NCBI GenBank assembly: GCA_041166365.1
Contig: JBEEFX010000324.1
Span: forward strand, 1-7,853
DNA: 7,853 bases
From: DASUCS01 sp041166365
GTDB lineage: Bacteria; Actinomycetota; Acidimicrobiia; Acidimicrobiales; JACDCH01
Reading direction: 5' to 3'
Shown: in pieces, positions 1 to 7,078 of the stretch
Position numbering within the stretch: the first letter of the stretch is position 1
Layout: each line of letters starts with the position of its first letter
The notes under the pieces: generated by a model
What the model was told of the DNA's origin: nothing
Database searches by the model: none
What the model saw: only the letters and a program-made list of their open reading frames with translations
Program-made: the position numbers and the translations under genes

Positions 1-602
1 TGGTGTCCGCCGAGTATCCCGAGCGAGCGTCGCACCTCGTGCTCGACCTCGACCCGCCCACTGAGGCGTCGTTCTCCGTTGTCGTTCGTGTTGCCCATCT
101 CGTGCGGCAGGCACTTGCCGACGTCGAGCTCGAAGGCGCGGTGAAGACGAGCGGTGCGAAGGGCGTGCACGTGTACGTTCCGATCGACAAGGTGGTCACG
201 CTCGAGGATGCCGCCGCGGCCACGCGTGCGATCGGGTCCCGTGCCGTCGCGTTGGATCCGAGCATCGCCACGTCGGCGTTCATGAAGGACGACCGCGAGG
301 GCAAGGTGTTCGTCGACTCTACGCGCGTCGGAGGGGCCACCGTCGTCGCCGCGTACAGCCCCCGCGTGCGGCCGGGGGTGCCGGTCTCGTTCCCGGTGGC
401 TTGGGACGACCTCGATTCGGTTGCGCCCGCGGACTTCACCGTGCACAACGCGCTCGCGCAGCTCGGCGACTCCGATCCTTGGGCGGAGAACATGCCCGCA
501 GCCCAGCACCTGTCGGAGGCGTTGCTGGAGGAGGGCCGCGCCATCCCGATCGCCCGGGTCCAGGCCATGCACGAAGGCAAGCGTCGCAAGCGCGCGAAGT
601 GA
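1..602 (+). CDS. ligD: LigD-type NHEJ DNA polymerase/primase domain, C-terminal part (5' truncated by window)
   Basis: This is the C-terminal part of the archaeo-eukaryotic-primase-like polymerase of bacterial non-homologous end joining, which fills gaps or adds nucleotides at Ku-bound double-strand breaks before ligation. The visible frame starts at base 3; the GTG there is internal, because the domain's N-terminal lobe is missing. Numbering from that GTG, the catalytic pair DLD is at residues 15-17, the nucleotide-binding motif SGAKGVH at 50-56, and the third metal ligand D105 in GKVFVD (100-105). The C-terminus is a basic tail (EGKRRKRAK), as in many polymerase-only LigD proteins. Because the polymerase module ends the protein, this is either a stand-alone PolDom or a ligase-polymerase fusion, not the mycobacterial Pol-nuclease-ligase order. 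Its TGA overlaps the operator-like palindrome of the next operon. Family call is firm; the gene symbol is used in the family sense. Confidence 0.9.
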   Translation, partial: VSAEYPERASHLVLDLDPPTEASFSVVVRVAHLVRQALADVELEGAVKTSGAKGVHVYVPIDKVVTLEDAAAATRAIGSRAVALDPSIATSAFMKDDREGKVFVDSTRVGGATVVAAYSPRVRPGVPVSFPVAWDDLDSVAPADFTVHNALAQLGDSDPWAENMPAAQHLSEALLEEGRAIPIARVQAMHEGKRRKRAK

Positions 603-618
603 TAGTGTATGCGCTATC
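601..618. promoter_or_regulatory. Imperfect 18-bp palindrome, probable operator for the XRE/nucleotidyltransferase operon
   Basis: GATAGTGTATGCGCTATC matches its own reverse complement at 14 of 18 positions (7 of 9 per half-site). The outer arms GATAG/CTATC are perfect. It overlaps the putative -10 box (615-620) and ends 9 bases before the GTG of the HTH gene. This is where an autorepressing XRE-type antitoxin would bind. The position is seen directly; the binding is inferred. Confidence 0.5.
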
Positions 619-620
619 GT
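615..620 (+). promoter_or_regulatory. Putative -10 box of the XRE/nucleotidyltransferase operon (leaderless)
   Basis: TATCGT fits the actinobacterial TANNNT -10 pattern and lies exactly 7 bases before the GTG at 628. Transcription would start at or next to the start codon, giving a leaderless mRNA. No Shine-Dalgarno sequence precedes this GTG, which supports the reading. No convincing -35 was found. Confidence 0.5.
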
Positions 621-627
621 CAGGGCG

Positions 628-942
628 GTGACCAGCCAGTCCATTGTCCGAACCGCACGTCGGTCGAGGCGAATCTCCCAGCGAGAACTTGCCCGCCGCT
701 CGCGCGTGGCCCAGCCGACGATTGCCCGCATCGAGGCCGGGATCGTCGACCCTCGCCTCTCTACCGTCGAGCGTTTGCTCGACGCGTGCGGATACGTCAT
801 CGAGCTCTTGCCCCGGCCAGGCGAAGGCGTTGACCGCACGCAGATGCGTGAGCTGCTGCGTCTGACACCGCGTGAGCGGCTGGACCTGCTTCGCGATGAC
901 GTCGAAGGTCTCGGCCGACTGGAGCAAGCGGTCCGAGCATGA
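628..942 (+). CDS. XRE-family helix-turn-helix protein, putative antitoxin/repressor
   Basis: This is a small (104 aa) DNA-binding protein of the Cro/C1-type HTH family. Residues about 4-61 form the HTH domain: ISQRELARRS (16-25), the recognition-helix region VAQPTIARIEAG (27-38), then DPRLSTVERLLDACGY (41-56). The C-terminal part (66-104), including the TPRERLDLL stretch at 80-88, is a helical tail that may contact the partner. The GTG at 628 is preferred because the HTH starts a few residues later and a -10 box lies 7 bases upstream. An in-frame ATG at 421 exists but lies inside ligD and adds residues without domain character. The stop overlaps the nucleotidyltransferase start by 4 bases, indicating translational coupling. 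Inferred role: antitoxin and autorepressor of the pair, acting on the palindrome at 601-618. Confidence 0.82.
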   Translation: MTSQSIVRTARRSRRISQRELARRSRVAQPTIARIEAGIVDPRLSTVERLLDACGYVIELLPRPGEGVDRTQMRELLRLTPRERLDLLRDDVEGLGRLEQAVRA

Positions 943-1433
943 GCCCGGCGTCGTCGTTCGATCCGCTCGCGGCGCTGCAAGCCCTGACGGCGGCGGGCGT
1001 CGAGTTCGTGCTGATTGGTGGGGTTGCCGCCCGCCTCCATGGCTCACCGTCGCTCACGCGCGACGTCGACATCTGTCACGCGCGTGACGATGCCAACCTC
1101 GACCGGTTGGCCGGCGTGTTGCGCGATCTACATGCGCGGTTGCGTGGTGTCGATGACGACGTTCCGTTCCTGCTCGACGCGCGCACGCTGAAGGCAGGAG
1201 GCAGCTTCACGTTCGTCACCGATGTCGGCGACATCGACATCCTCGCGGTTCCCGCAGGGGTCGCCGGCTTTGATGAGCTTGCGAAGTCCGCCGAGCGCGT
1301 CGATCTCGGCGGCATCACGGTCCTCGTCTCGACCCTCGACGACCTCATTCGGATGAAACGGGCGGCAGGGCGAGCGAAGGACAGAGCCGAGGTCGAGATC
1401 CTCTCCGCGTTGCGCGACGAACGCGACGCTTAG
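939..1433 (+). CDS. MenT/AbiEii-like nucleotidyltransferase, putative toxin
   Basis: This 164-aa protein has the polymerase-beta-type nucleotidyltransferase fold core. The signature is the GG at 27-28, then ARLHG (31-35) and TRDVDI (40-45), with D42 and D44 as predicted metal ligands. A third acidic residue comes from VGDIDIL (96-102; D98 or D100). The C-terminal TLDDLIRMKRAAGRAKD (132-148) is the conserved basic helix seen in DUF1814/DUF6036-type proteins. Relatives in this superfamily include mycobacterial MenT toxins, which add nucleotides to tRNA 3' ends, and AbiEii of phage abortive infection. Other relatives modify small molecules or proteins, so the substrate here is unknown. The ATG overlaps the stop of the HTH gene (ATGA), so the two form one operon in antitoxin-first order. 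Nothing essential appears missing. The toxin role is inferred from context; the fold assignment is solid. Confidence 0.8.
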   Translation: MSPASSFDPLAALQALTAAGVEFVLIGGVAARLHGSPSLTRDVDICHARDDANLDRLAGVLRDLHARLRGVDDDVPFLLDARTLKAGGSFTFVTDVGDIDILAVPAGVAGFDELAKSAERVDLGGITVLVSTLDDLIRMKRAAGRAKDRAEVEILSALRDERDA

Positions 1434-1434
1434 T

Positions 1435-1463
1435 GCCCGCGCCTACGACGTTCAGGCGCGGGC
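1435..1463. terminator. Bidirectional GC-rich hairpin between convergent genes
   Basis: GCCCGCGCC (1435-1443) and GGCGCGGGC (1455-1463) form a perfect 9-bp stem around an 11-base loop. It starts 1 base after the nucleotidyltransferase stop and includes the last codons of the opposing methyltransferase. There is no U-tract on either side, which is common for actinobacterial terminators. The position between two convergent genes supports termination for both. Confidence 0.65.
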
Positions 1464-2285
1464 GGTGACGATCCACGCGGCGCGGCTCAGGTGGACGACT
1501 CCATCGCGTGCTGACTGAGCAAGCGCGTCGCGCACACTGTCAGTGGCCGCCGCGCGCACGTCGTCGTCGGCATTCATCAGCGCTCGTGCCGCCGGTCCCT
1601 GTCGCAGGCTGAACTCCACTCGTTGGTCGAGGTCCTCGACGATCTCGTCGTGATACGCCCGCACGTCAACGTCGTGCCATCCGCCGGCGGAGAGGATGCG
1701 CCGGACCCGGTCGGGGTCGGCGAACGCGAACGGTCCAGGTTCATCAGGACCAAGCGGCGGCGGCACTTCCAAGTCGGGCAGACCCGCGAGCGCCATCAGC
1801 GGTGTGAGAAACCACGGGTTCTCTCCTGGCGTCTGCCAACACACGAACGCGAGCCGACCGTTCGGTGCCATCGCGCCGTGCAGATTCGCGAACGCGGCGT
1901 CTGGATCGCCGAAGAACATCACACCGAACCGCGAGAACACCGCGTCGAATGGCGACCCGGGTGGGATCGTCGTTTGGGCGTCGGCCTCGACGAAGCTCAC
2001 GTTGTCGAACCCGGCGGCACGCTCGCTCGCCAGGGCAAGGAGGGGAGCCGACACATCGACGCCGACGACCCGACCGGCGGGCCCGACACGTTCCGCCAGG
2101 AGCAAGGTCGTGGTGCCGGGCCCGCATCCGACGTCGAGCACGGACTCTCCGGGGGTCGCCGCCAGCGCGTCGAGCGCCGCGGTGCCGAGGTCGTGGAGCT
2201 CGCGATCTTGCCCATCGGCATTGTTCGCCCACGCCTGCCCGGCGGGACCGTTCCAGAAAGCGATCATCTCCTCGTTCTGCGTCAC
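1452..2285 (-). CDS. Class I SAM-dependent methyltransferase (UbiE/Methyltransf_25-like)
   Basis: This is a cytosolic methyltransferase of 277 aa with a Rossmann-like fold; the substrate is unknown. Motif I is VLDVGCGPG at 49-57, the acidic residue after strand beta-2 that binds the SAM ribose is D77 (VVGVDVS), and motif II/III is FVEADAQ with D102. The following FDAVFSRFGVMFF and the LAFVCWQ strand are typical of a subfamily often annotated as ubiquinone/menaquinone biosynthesis-like or generic type 11 methyltransferases. The N-terminal FWNGPAGQAW is also characteristic. The start is taken as GTG at 2285 (VTQNEEMIAF...) because a TAGGTT -10 box sits exactly 7 bases upstream. A longer ATG-initiated frame back to 2405 would add 40 non-conserved residues. 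The gene runs convergently to the nucleotidyltransferase and divergently from the RibD-C-like gene, 125 bases away. Family call is strong, biological role open. Confidence 0.88.
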   Translation of the reverse strand: MTQNEEMIAFWNGPAGQAWANNADGQDRELHDLGTAALDALAATPGESVLDVGCGPGTTTLLLAERVGPAGRVVGVDVSAPLLALASERAAGFDNVSFVEADAQTTIPPGSPFDAVFSRFGVMFFGDPDAAFANLHGAMAPNGRLAFVCWQTPGENPWFLTPLMALAGLPDLEVPPPLGPDEPGPFAFADPDRVRRILSAGGWHDVDVRAYHDEIVEDLDQRVEFSLRQGPAARALMNADDDVRAAATDSVRDALAQSARDGVVHLSRAAWIVTARA

Positions 2286-2292
2286 GGCCGAC

Positions 2293-2298
2293 AACCTA
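2293..2298 (-). promoter_or_regulatory. Putative -10 box of the methyltransferase gene (leaderless)
   Basis: On the minus strand this reads TAGGTT (TANNNT), with 7 bases between it and the GTG at 2285. The palindrome CAGAATTCTG at 2313-2322 covers the place where a -35 element would lie. Confidence 0.4.
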
Positions 2299-2312
2299 CG
2301 GCTCCCGCGGTT

Positions 2313-2390
2313 CAGAATTCTGCAAGAGCGGTGTCCTGTCGCATCGACGCCGTTCGTAGTAGTTGCAACCACCGGGACAAGGCCCGGGCC
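2313..2390. promoter_or_regulatory. Divergent intergenic region with three palindromes
   Basis: The 125-base spacer between the two divergent genes holds CAGAATTCTG (2313-2322, perfect), GTAGTTGCAACCAC (2359-2372, 12 of 14 positions symmetric, perfect GTTGCAAC core) and GGCCCGGGCC (2381-2390, perfect). The first lies at the -35 position of the methyltransferase. The last lies just upstream of the ribosome-binding site of the rightward gene. They are candidate regulator sites; no regulator gene is adjacent. Confidence 0.3.
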
Positions 2391-2393
2391 AAG

Positions 2394-2400
2394 AGGAAAG
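2394..2400 (+). promoter_or_regulatory. Ribosome-binding site deciding the GTG start at 2411
   Basis: AGGAAAG precedes the GTG at 2411 by 10 bases. An ATG at 2404 is closer but is in another frame and does not open the conserved protein, so the GTG is chosen. Confidence 0.5.
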
Positions 2401-2410
2401 GACATGACCG

Positions 2411-2956
2411 GTGCGCAAAGTGACCGCAGGGCTGTTCAGCTCGATCGACGGTGTCGTCGAGGCGCCCAACGAGTGGCAGCCAGGTTTCGACGACGAGATG
2501 GGCGCGGCGCTGAACCGCATGCTCGAAGAACAGGACACCGTGCTGCTCGGTCGGGTCACGTTCAGCGAGTGGGCGGGGTACTGGCCGACCTCCACCGACG
2601 AACCCTTCGCCAGCTGGATCAACACCACGCAGAAGTACGTCGCGTCGACGACGCTCGAGTCGGTTGATGCGTGGGCCAACAGCACGCTCATCCGTGGTTC
2701 GGTGGCCGACTTCGTCGCCGATCTGAAGCAGCAGGAGGGCGGCACGATCGGCACCGCCGGCAGCCCGACATTGGTGCGCAGCCTGATCGAGCACGGTCTG
2801 CTCGACGAGCTGACGCTCATGATCAGCCCCGTCGTCGCCGGCGGCGGGCGCACCCGCCTCTTCGCCGACGACGCCGCGCTCACCACCTTCCAGCTGGTCG
2901 AAGCCATGCCAACCAGCAGCGGCACGGTCATTGCCACCTACCGCCCGACGCGCTGA
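2411..2956 (+). CDS. Dihydrofolate-reductase-family protein (RibD C-terminal domain)
   Basis: This 181-aa single-domain protein belongs to the RibD-C/DHFR-like NAD(P)H-dependent reductase superfamily. The N-terminal strand and loop FSSIDGVVEAPNEW (9-22) correspond to the family's SLDGYIA-type motif. LLGRVTFSEW (45-54) is the usual LLGRxTYE-type motif. GTAGSPTLVRSLIEHGLLDEL (114-134) and SPVVAGGGRTRLF (139-151) make up the conserved C-terminal nucleotide-binding half. Length is normal and no membrane segment or signal peptide is seen. Such stand-alone proteins are common in actinobacteria and rarely have a known substrate; they should not be equated with FolA or with riboflavin-pathway RibD. 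The gene diverges from the methyltransferase and lies 141 bases before katG. That spacer contains a promoter-like element, so co-transcription with katG is not assumed. Confidence 0.88.
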   Translation: MRKVTAGLFSSIDGVVEAPNEWQPGFDDEMGAALNRMLEEQDTVLLGRVTFSEWAGYWPTSTDEPFASWINTTQKYVASTTLESVDAWANSTLIRGSVADFVADLKQQEGGTIGTAGSPTLVRSLIEHGLLDELTLMISPVVAGGGRTRLFADDAALTTFQLVEAMPTSSGTVIATYRPTR

Positions 2957-2964
2957 CCGGTCAG
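2953..2964. other. Perfect 12-bp palindrome over the stop codon of the RibD-C-like gene
   Basis: CTGACCGGTCAG is fully self-complementary and includes the TGA stop. It could form only a 4-bp stem with a tetraloop, so it is a weak terminator candidate. It may equally be a regulator site upstream of katG or chance. Confidence 0.25.
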
Positions 2965-3036
2965 AGGCGGCCGTTACCAACCTGATGGCCGAGTACAACA
3001 AGCGCGTCGGCCCCTGCGTAAAGCGACGCGGCTGCG

Positions 3037-3042
3037 TAGCTT
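3037..3042 (+). promoter_or_regulatory. Putative -10 box of katG
   Basis: TAGCTT fits TANNNT and would give a 5' leader of roughly 48 bases, leaving room for the ribosome-binding site. The heptamer CTGCGTA occurs at 3014-3020 and again at 3032-3038, an 18-base step that ends inside this box. It could be a direct-repeat operator. Confidence 0.35.
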
Positions 3043-3086
3043 GGCGTGGTCGAAAGCAATGTGCCATCAGCAGGAGCACTGAGAGC

Positions 3087-3092
3087 GGAGGA
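3087..3092 (+). promoter_or_regulatory. Ribosome-binding site of katG
   Basis: GGAGGA is a near-perfect Shine-Dalgarno sequence, 5 bases before the GTG at 3098. It fixes the katG start and contrasts with the leaderless starts elsewhere in this window. Confidence 0.75.
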
Positions 3093-3097
3093 CCGAC

Positions 3098-5266
<2,169 letters not shown>

Positions 5267-5275
5267 TCGACATCC

Positions 5276-5334
5276 CCGGTCTGGTCGACGCCCGCTTCAC
5301 CATGAGCAGGCCCCGCGAACGTGTCACAGACCGG
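5276..5334 (+). terminator. Weak inverted repeat downstream of katG
   Basis: CCGGTCTG (5276-5283) is perfectly complementary to CAGACCGG (5327-5334), but the loop is 43 bases. It begins 9 bases after the katG stop. It may act in katG termination, but the long loop makes this uncertain. The rest of the 241-base gap to the next gene holds only the promoter-like element near 5478 and no convincing gene. Confidence 0.25.
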
Positions 5335-5477
5335 CCCGTGGGGGACGGTCGTCTGCGAGTGTGGCCGAGCCGTATGGGACGGGCCTACCAGTTCAATGCT
5401 GGTCCCGAGCATTCGGAGCGGGTTCGAGCAGAGGCAAATGGACTGAAGCCGGCGAAGCGCTGCTGTCGCGATAGTCC

Positions 5478-5483
5478 TAGGGT
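5478..5483 (+). promoter_or_regulatory. Putative -10 box of the 437-aa gene
   Basis: TAGGGT fits TANNNT, 24 bases before the GTG at 5508. A start of transcription near 5490 would leave GGAAGG (5490-5495) or GGGAA (5499-5503) as a ribosome-binding site in a very short leader. No clear -35 is seen. Confidence 0.3.
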
Positions 5484-5507
5484 GAGGTTGGAAGGCATGG
5501 GAACGAC

Positions 5508-6821
5508 GTGACTGACGACAGCAAGGCAATCGTGCCGGTGTGGACACTGGCGACCAGCGACGTCCGGTTGCCCGCAGTGACCGTAGACGAGCCGATGACA
5601 GCTGAGCGCTTGACTGAACTGCGCGGTGTACTGGCAGCTCTGGCCGACCAGCCGATTGCCACGCTCGAGGTGCATCCGTTACCCGAAAAGTTCGATCGCA
5701 GCCGAGGCATCCCGCTCGATGCTGGGAGTCCTTTGGCGCAACACCTGTCTCAGCTCATCGCGCAGTCAGCACGAAACTCTCCGGTGGCGGCTACGGCGAC
5801 CGCTGCTGATGGAGCCCTCTACCGAATGGTGGTTCCAGCGAAGGTTGCCGCCAAGTTCGGGCAGGGCATCGTTCGTCCGATGCGGTCGAAGGCGGTGGCC
5901 GGTGGGATCCGCGGTCCGCTCATGGGCGCAAAGGGCATCGTAGGTCACGCTTCATACGTGCCCGTCGGCGAAGTGACAACTGCAGCTGCAGTTGGTGGTG
6001 TCGGGGGAGCGACCGGCGCCGCGGTCGCTGGCGGTGCGGCACTGACCGTTGCTGCGCCGCTCGTGCTCATGGCCGTAGCGGTAGGTGTGAGCGCGTATGC
6101 AGATCAGCAGCGCCAAGAGGCCATTGAGCACATCACGGAACTGCTAGAGCAACTGCACGATCAAAAGCTTGATGACGAACGCAGCGAACTTGACGGCTGC
6201 CGCGACGCTATCGACAAGGCAACTGCCATCCTGCTCGACCAGGGCAAGCTCGGTGTCTCACTCGGACTGGACTCGGCGGTGTACGCCATCGGCAAGGCGC
6301 TCGCAGCTGCTGATCGCCGGCTCCTCCAGTGGACGGAAGGACTCGACGACCTGCCCGAGGGCAAGGCCGTCGAGGTTGACACCCTGACGGAGGGTGCGTT
6401 CCCGGGAATCGACAGCAACGGTGGCAGATTCCGCGCCCACCTCGAACTGGCCGCGTTGGCAATCGCGCTGAAGCGGCGAGTCATCGTGCTGCAGGCCGTG
6501 GAACACGCCCAGAGCGACCCTGACAACCTCTTCGAGAACTTTGCCCGTGCACTCAAAGCCGACCAACAGCGCCTCGAAAAGCTGGAGTCGAGCATCGCCG
6601 GGGTTCTCGTGCGGCTGTCGACTCTCGACTTGGGACGCCCGCGTGGTTGGCGCGCGCCCGTGTTCACGTCCGGCGAGGTTGATCGCCTCCTGCGAGAGGT
6701 GAACCAGATTCGCATGCTGGGTGATGGTGTCACGGTCAACAACCGAGCGACGGACGTGGCGATTGAGATTGCCCGCAACAAAGACGGCTCGGTGTTCGTG
6801 CTTCCAGCACTGCCGGCGTGA
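5508..6821 (+). CDS. Unrecognised 437-aa protein with glycine-rich hydrophobic segment and helical C-terminal half
   Basis: I do not recognise a family. Residues 1-150 look soluble and mixed, with no signal peptide. Residues 156-197 are an uninterrupted Gly/Ala/Val-rich hydrophobic stretch. It opens with a glycine-zipper-like part (GGVGGATGAAVAGG, 163-176) and continues as TVAAPLVLMAVAVGVSAYA (180-198). It is long enough for one long or two short membrane helices. An acidic, strongly helical region follows (about 199-275, QRQEAIEHITELLEQL at 201-216), then further helices at 308-370 and a small C-terminal domain that could form beta strands. A soluble head, glycine-rich hydrophobic hairpin and helical bundle is compatible with a membrane-inserting effector or sensor, but no homology is claimed. 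The GTG start is the first in frame with a nearby ribosome-binding site. The Fic/Doc gene follows after 257 bases in the same direction. Codon use is less GC-extreme than in katG. It is a convincing gene of unknown function. Confidence 0.8.
   Translation: MTDDSKAIVPVWTLATSDVRLPAVTVDEPMTAERLTELRGVLAALADQPIATLEVHPLPEKFDRSRGIPLDAGSPLAQHLSQLIAQSARNSPVAATATAADGALYRMVVPAKVAAKFGQGIVRPMRSKAVAGGIRGPLMGAKGIVGHASYVPVGEVTTAAAVGGVGGATGAAVAGGAALTVAAPLVLMAVAVGVSAYADQQRQEAIEHITELLEQLHDQKLDDERSELDGCRDAIDKATAILLDQGKLGVSLGLDSAVYAIGKALAAADRRLLQWTEGLDDLPEGKAVEVDTLTEGAFPGIDSNGGRFRAHLELAALAIALKRRVIVLQAVEHAQSDPDNLFENFARALKADQQRLEKLESSIAGVLVRLSTLDLGRPRGWRAPVFTSGEVDRLLREVNQIRMLGDGVTVNNRATDVAIEIARNKDGSVFVLPALPA
5977..5994. 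repeat. Perfect 18-bp palindrome inside the 437-aa gene
   Basis: CAACTGCAGCTGCAGTTG is exactly self-complementary. It lies over codons 157-163, where the hydrophobic segment begins. It may simply result from alternating alanine codons, or it may be a protein-binding site. Confidence 0.5.
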
Positions 6822-6916
6822 GCACCGCTCGCACCTCTGGGTCTTTCACCCCCTTTTCTACAAGCGCTTGAGATGTCCCCGAACGCCGGTTACGAGTTGC
6901 AACCCGGCCGCCCCTT

Positions 6917-6942
6917 ATGAGCAGGTCAACTCCTGCTGTCAT
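6917..6942 (+). terminator. Hairpin between the 437-aa gene and the Fic/Doc leader
   Basis: AGCAGG (6920-6925) pairs with CCTGCT (6932-6937) around the loop TCAACT. The stem can extend by ATG/CAT (6917-6919 with 6940-6942) across a 2-base bulge. No U-tract follows. It could separate the two transcription units or regulate the downstream one. The remaining bases of this 257-base spacer show no other gene apart from the short ORF at 7019. Confidence 0.3.
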
Positions 6943-7005
6943 TCCGTCGATGGGCCACGTGTCGCCGGGCACTCTGAACTGCGGCTCGATATGCCTTGCT
7001 CGTCG

Positions 7006-7011
7006 TAGCTT
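7006..7011 (+). promoter_or_regulatory. Putative -10 box for a leaderless transcript into the Fic/Doc gene
   Basis: TAGCTT fits TANNNT and lies exactly 7 bases before a GTG at 7019. The spacing is the same as for the XRE gene and the methyltransferase. It suggests that the Fic/Doc gene has its own promoter, with transcripts that begin at the small leader ORF. Confidence 0.4.
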
Positions 7012-7018
7012 TCCGCAG

Positions 7019-7078
7019 GTGACCATCTGTCGTGCGATGCCAAAAGGAACCTCAGCGGCCACAGCGGAGCACGGCTGA
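7019..7078 (+). CDS. Possible 19-codon leaderless leader ORF abutting the Fic/Doc gene
   Basis: GTG at 7019 opens a 19-residue frame (MTICRAMPKGTSAATAEHG) that ends in TGA at 7076-7078. The next base begins the ATG of the Fic/Doc gene, in the same reading frame. A TANNNT box lies 7 bases before the GTG, so the ORF would be translated from a leaderless mRNA. Ribosomes finishing it could reinitiate at the ATG, giving translational coupling. The peptide has no recognisable motif. It could be a genuine leader, an artefact of a chance GTG, or an N-terminal piece of the Fic protein cut off by a stop codon. Confidence 0.35.
   Translation: MTICRAMPKGTSAATAEHG
7066..7069 (+). promoter_or_regulatory. 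Ribosome-binding site of the Fic/Doc gene
   Basis: GGAG (within AGCGGAGC) lies 9 bases before the ATG at 7079. The in-frame TGA at 7076 directly upstream makes this ATG the earliest possible start. Confidence 0.5.

Noticed and set aside
421..627. In-frame extension of the HTH gene upstream to an ATG at 421
   Set aside because: It overlaps the conserved C-terminus of the LigD polymerase in another frame and its translation has no HTH-related character. The GTG at 628 has a fitting -10 box.
2286..2405. A 40-residue N-terminal extension of the methyltransferase to an ATG at 2405
   Set aside because: It would cover the entire divergent promoter region and shows no family similarity; the family's N-terminus begins near the GTG at 2285.
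5410..5450. GGGTTCGAG, resembling a tRNA T-loop or a tRNA-derived attachment site
   Set aside because: The flanking bases do not form the 5-bp T-stem, and no acceptor, D or anticodon arms can be built around it.
5302..5511. A 70-codon plus-strand frame (from ATG 5302) whose TGA overlaps the GTG at 5508 by 4 bases
   Set aside because: The overlap is suggestive, but the peptide has odd composition, no ribosome-binding site, ordinary third-position use and no recognisable motif. It also crosses the probable promoter at 5478.
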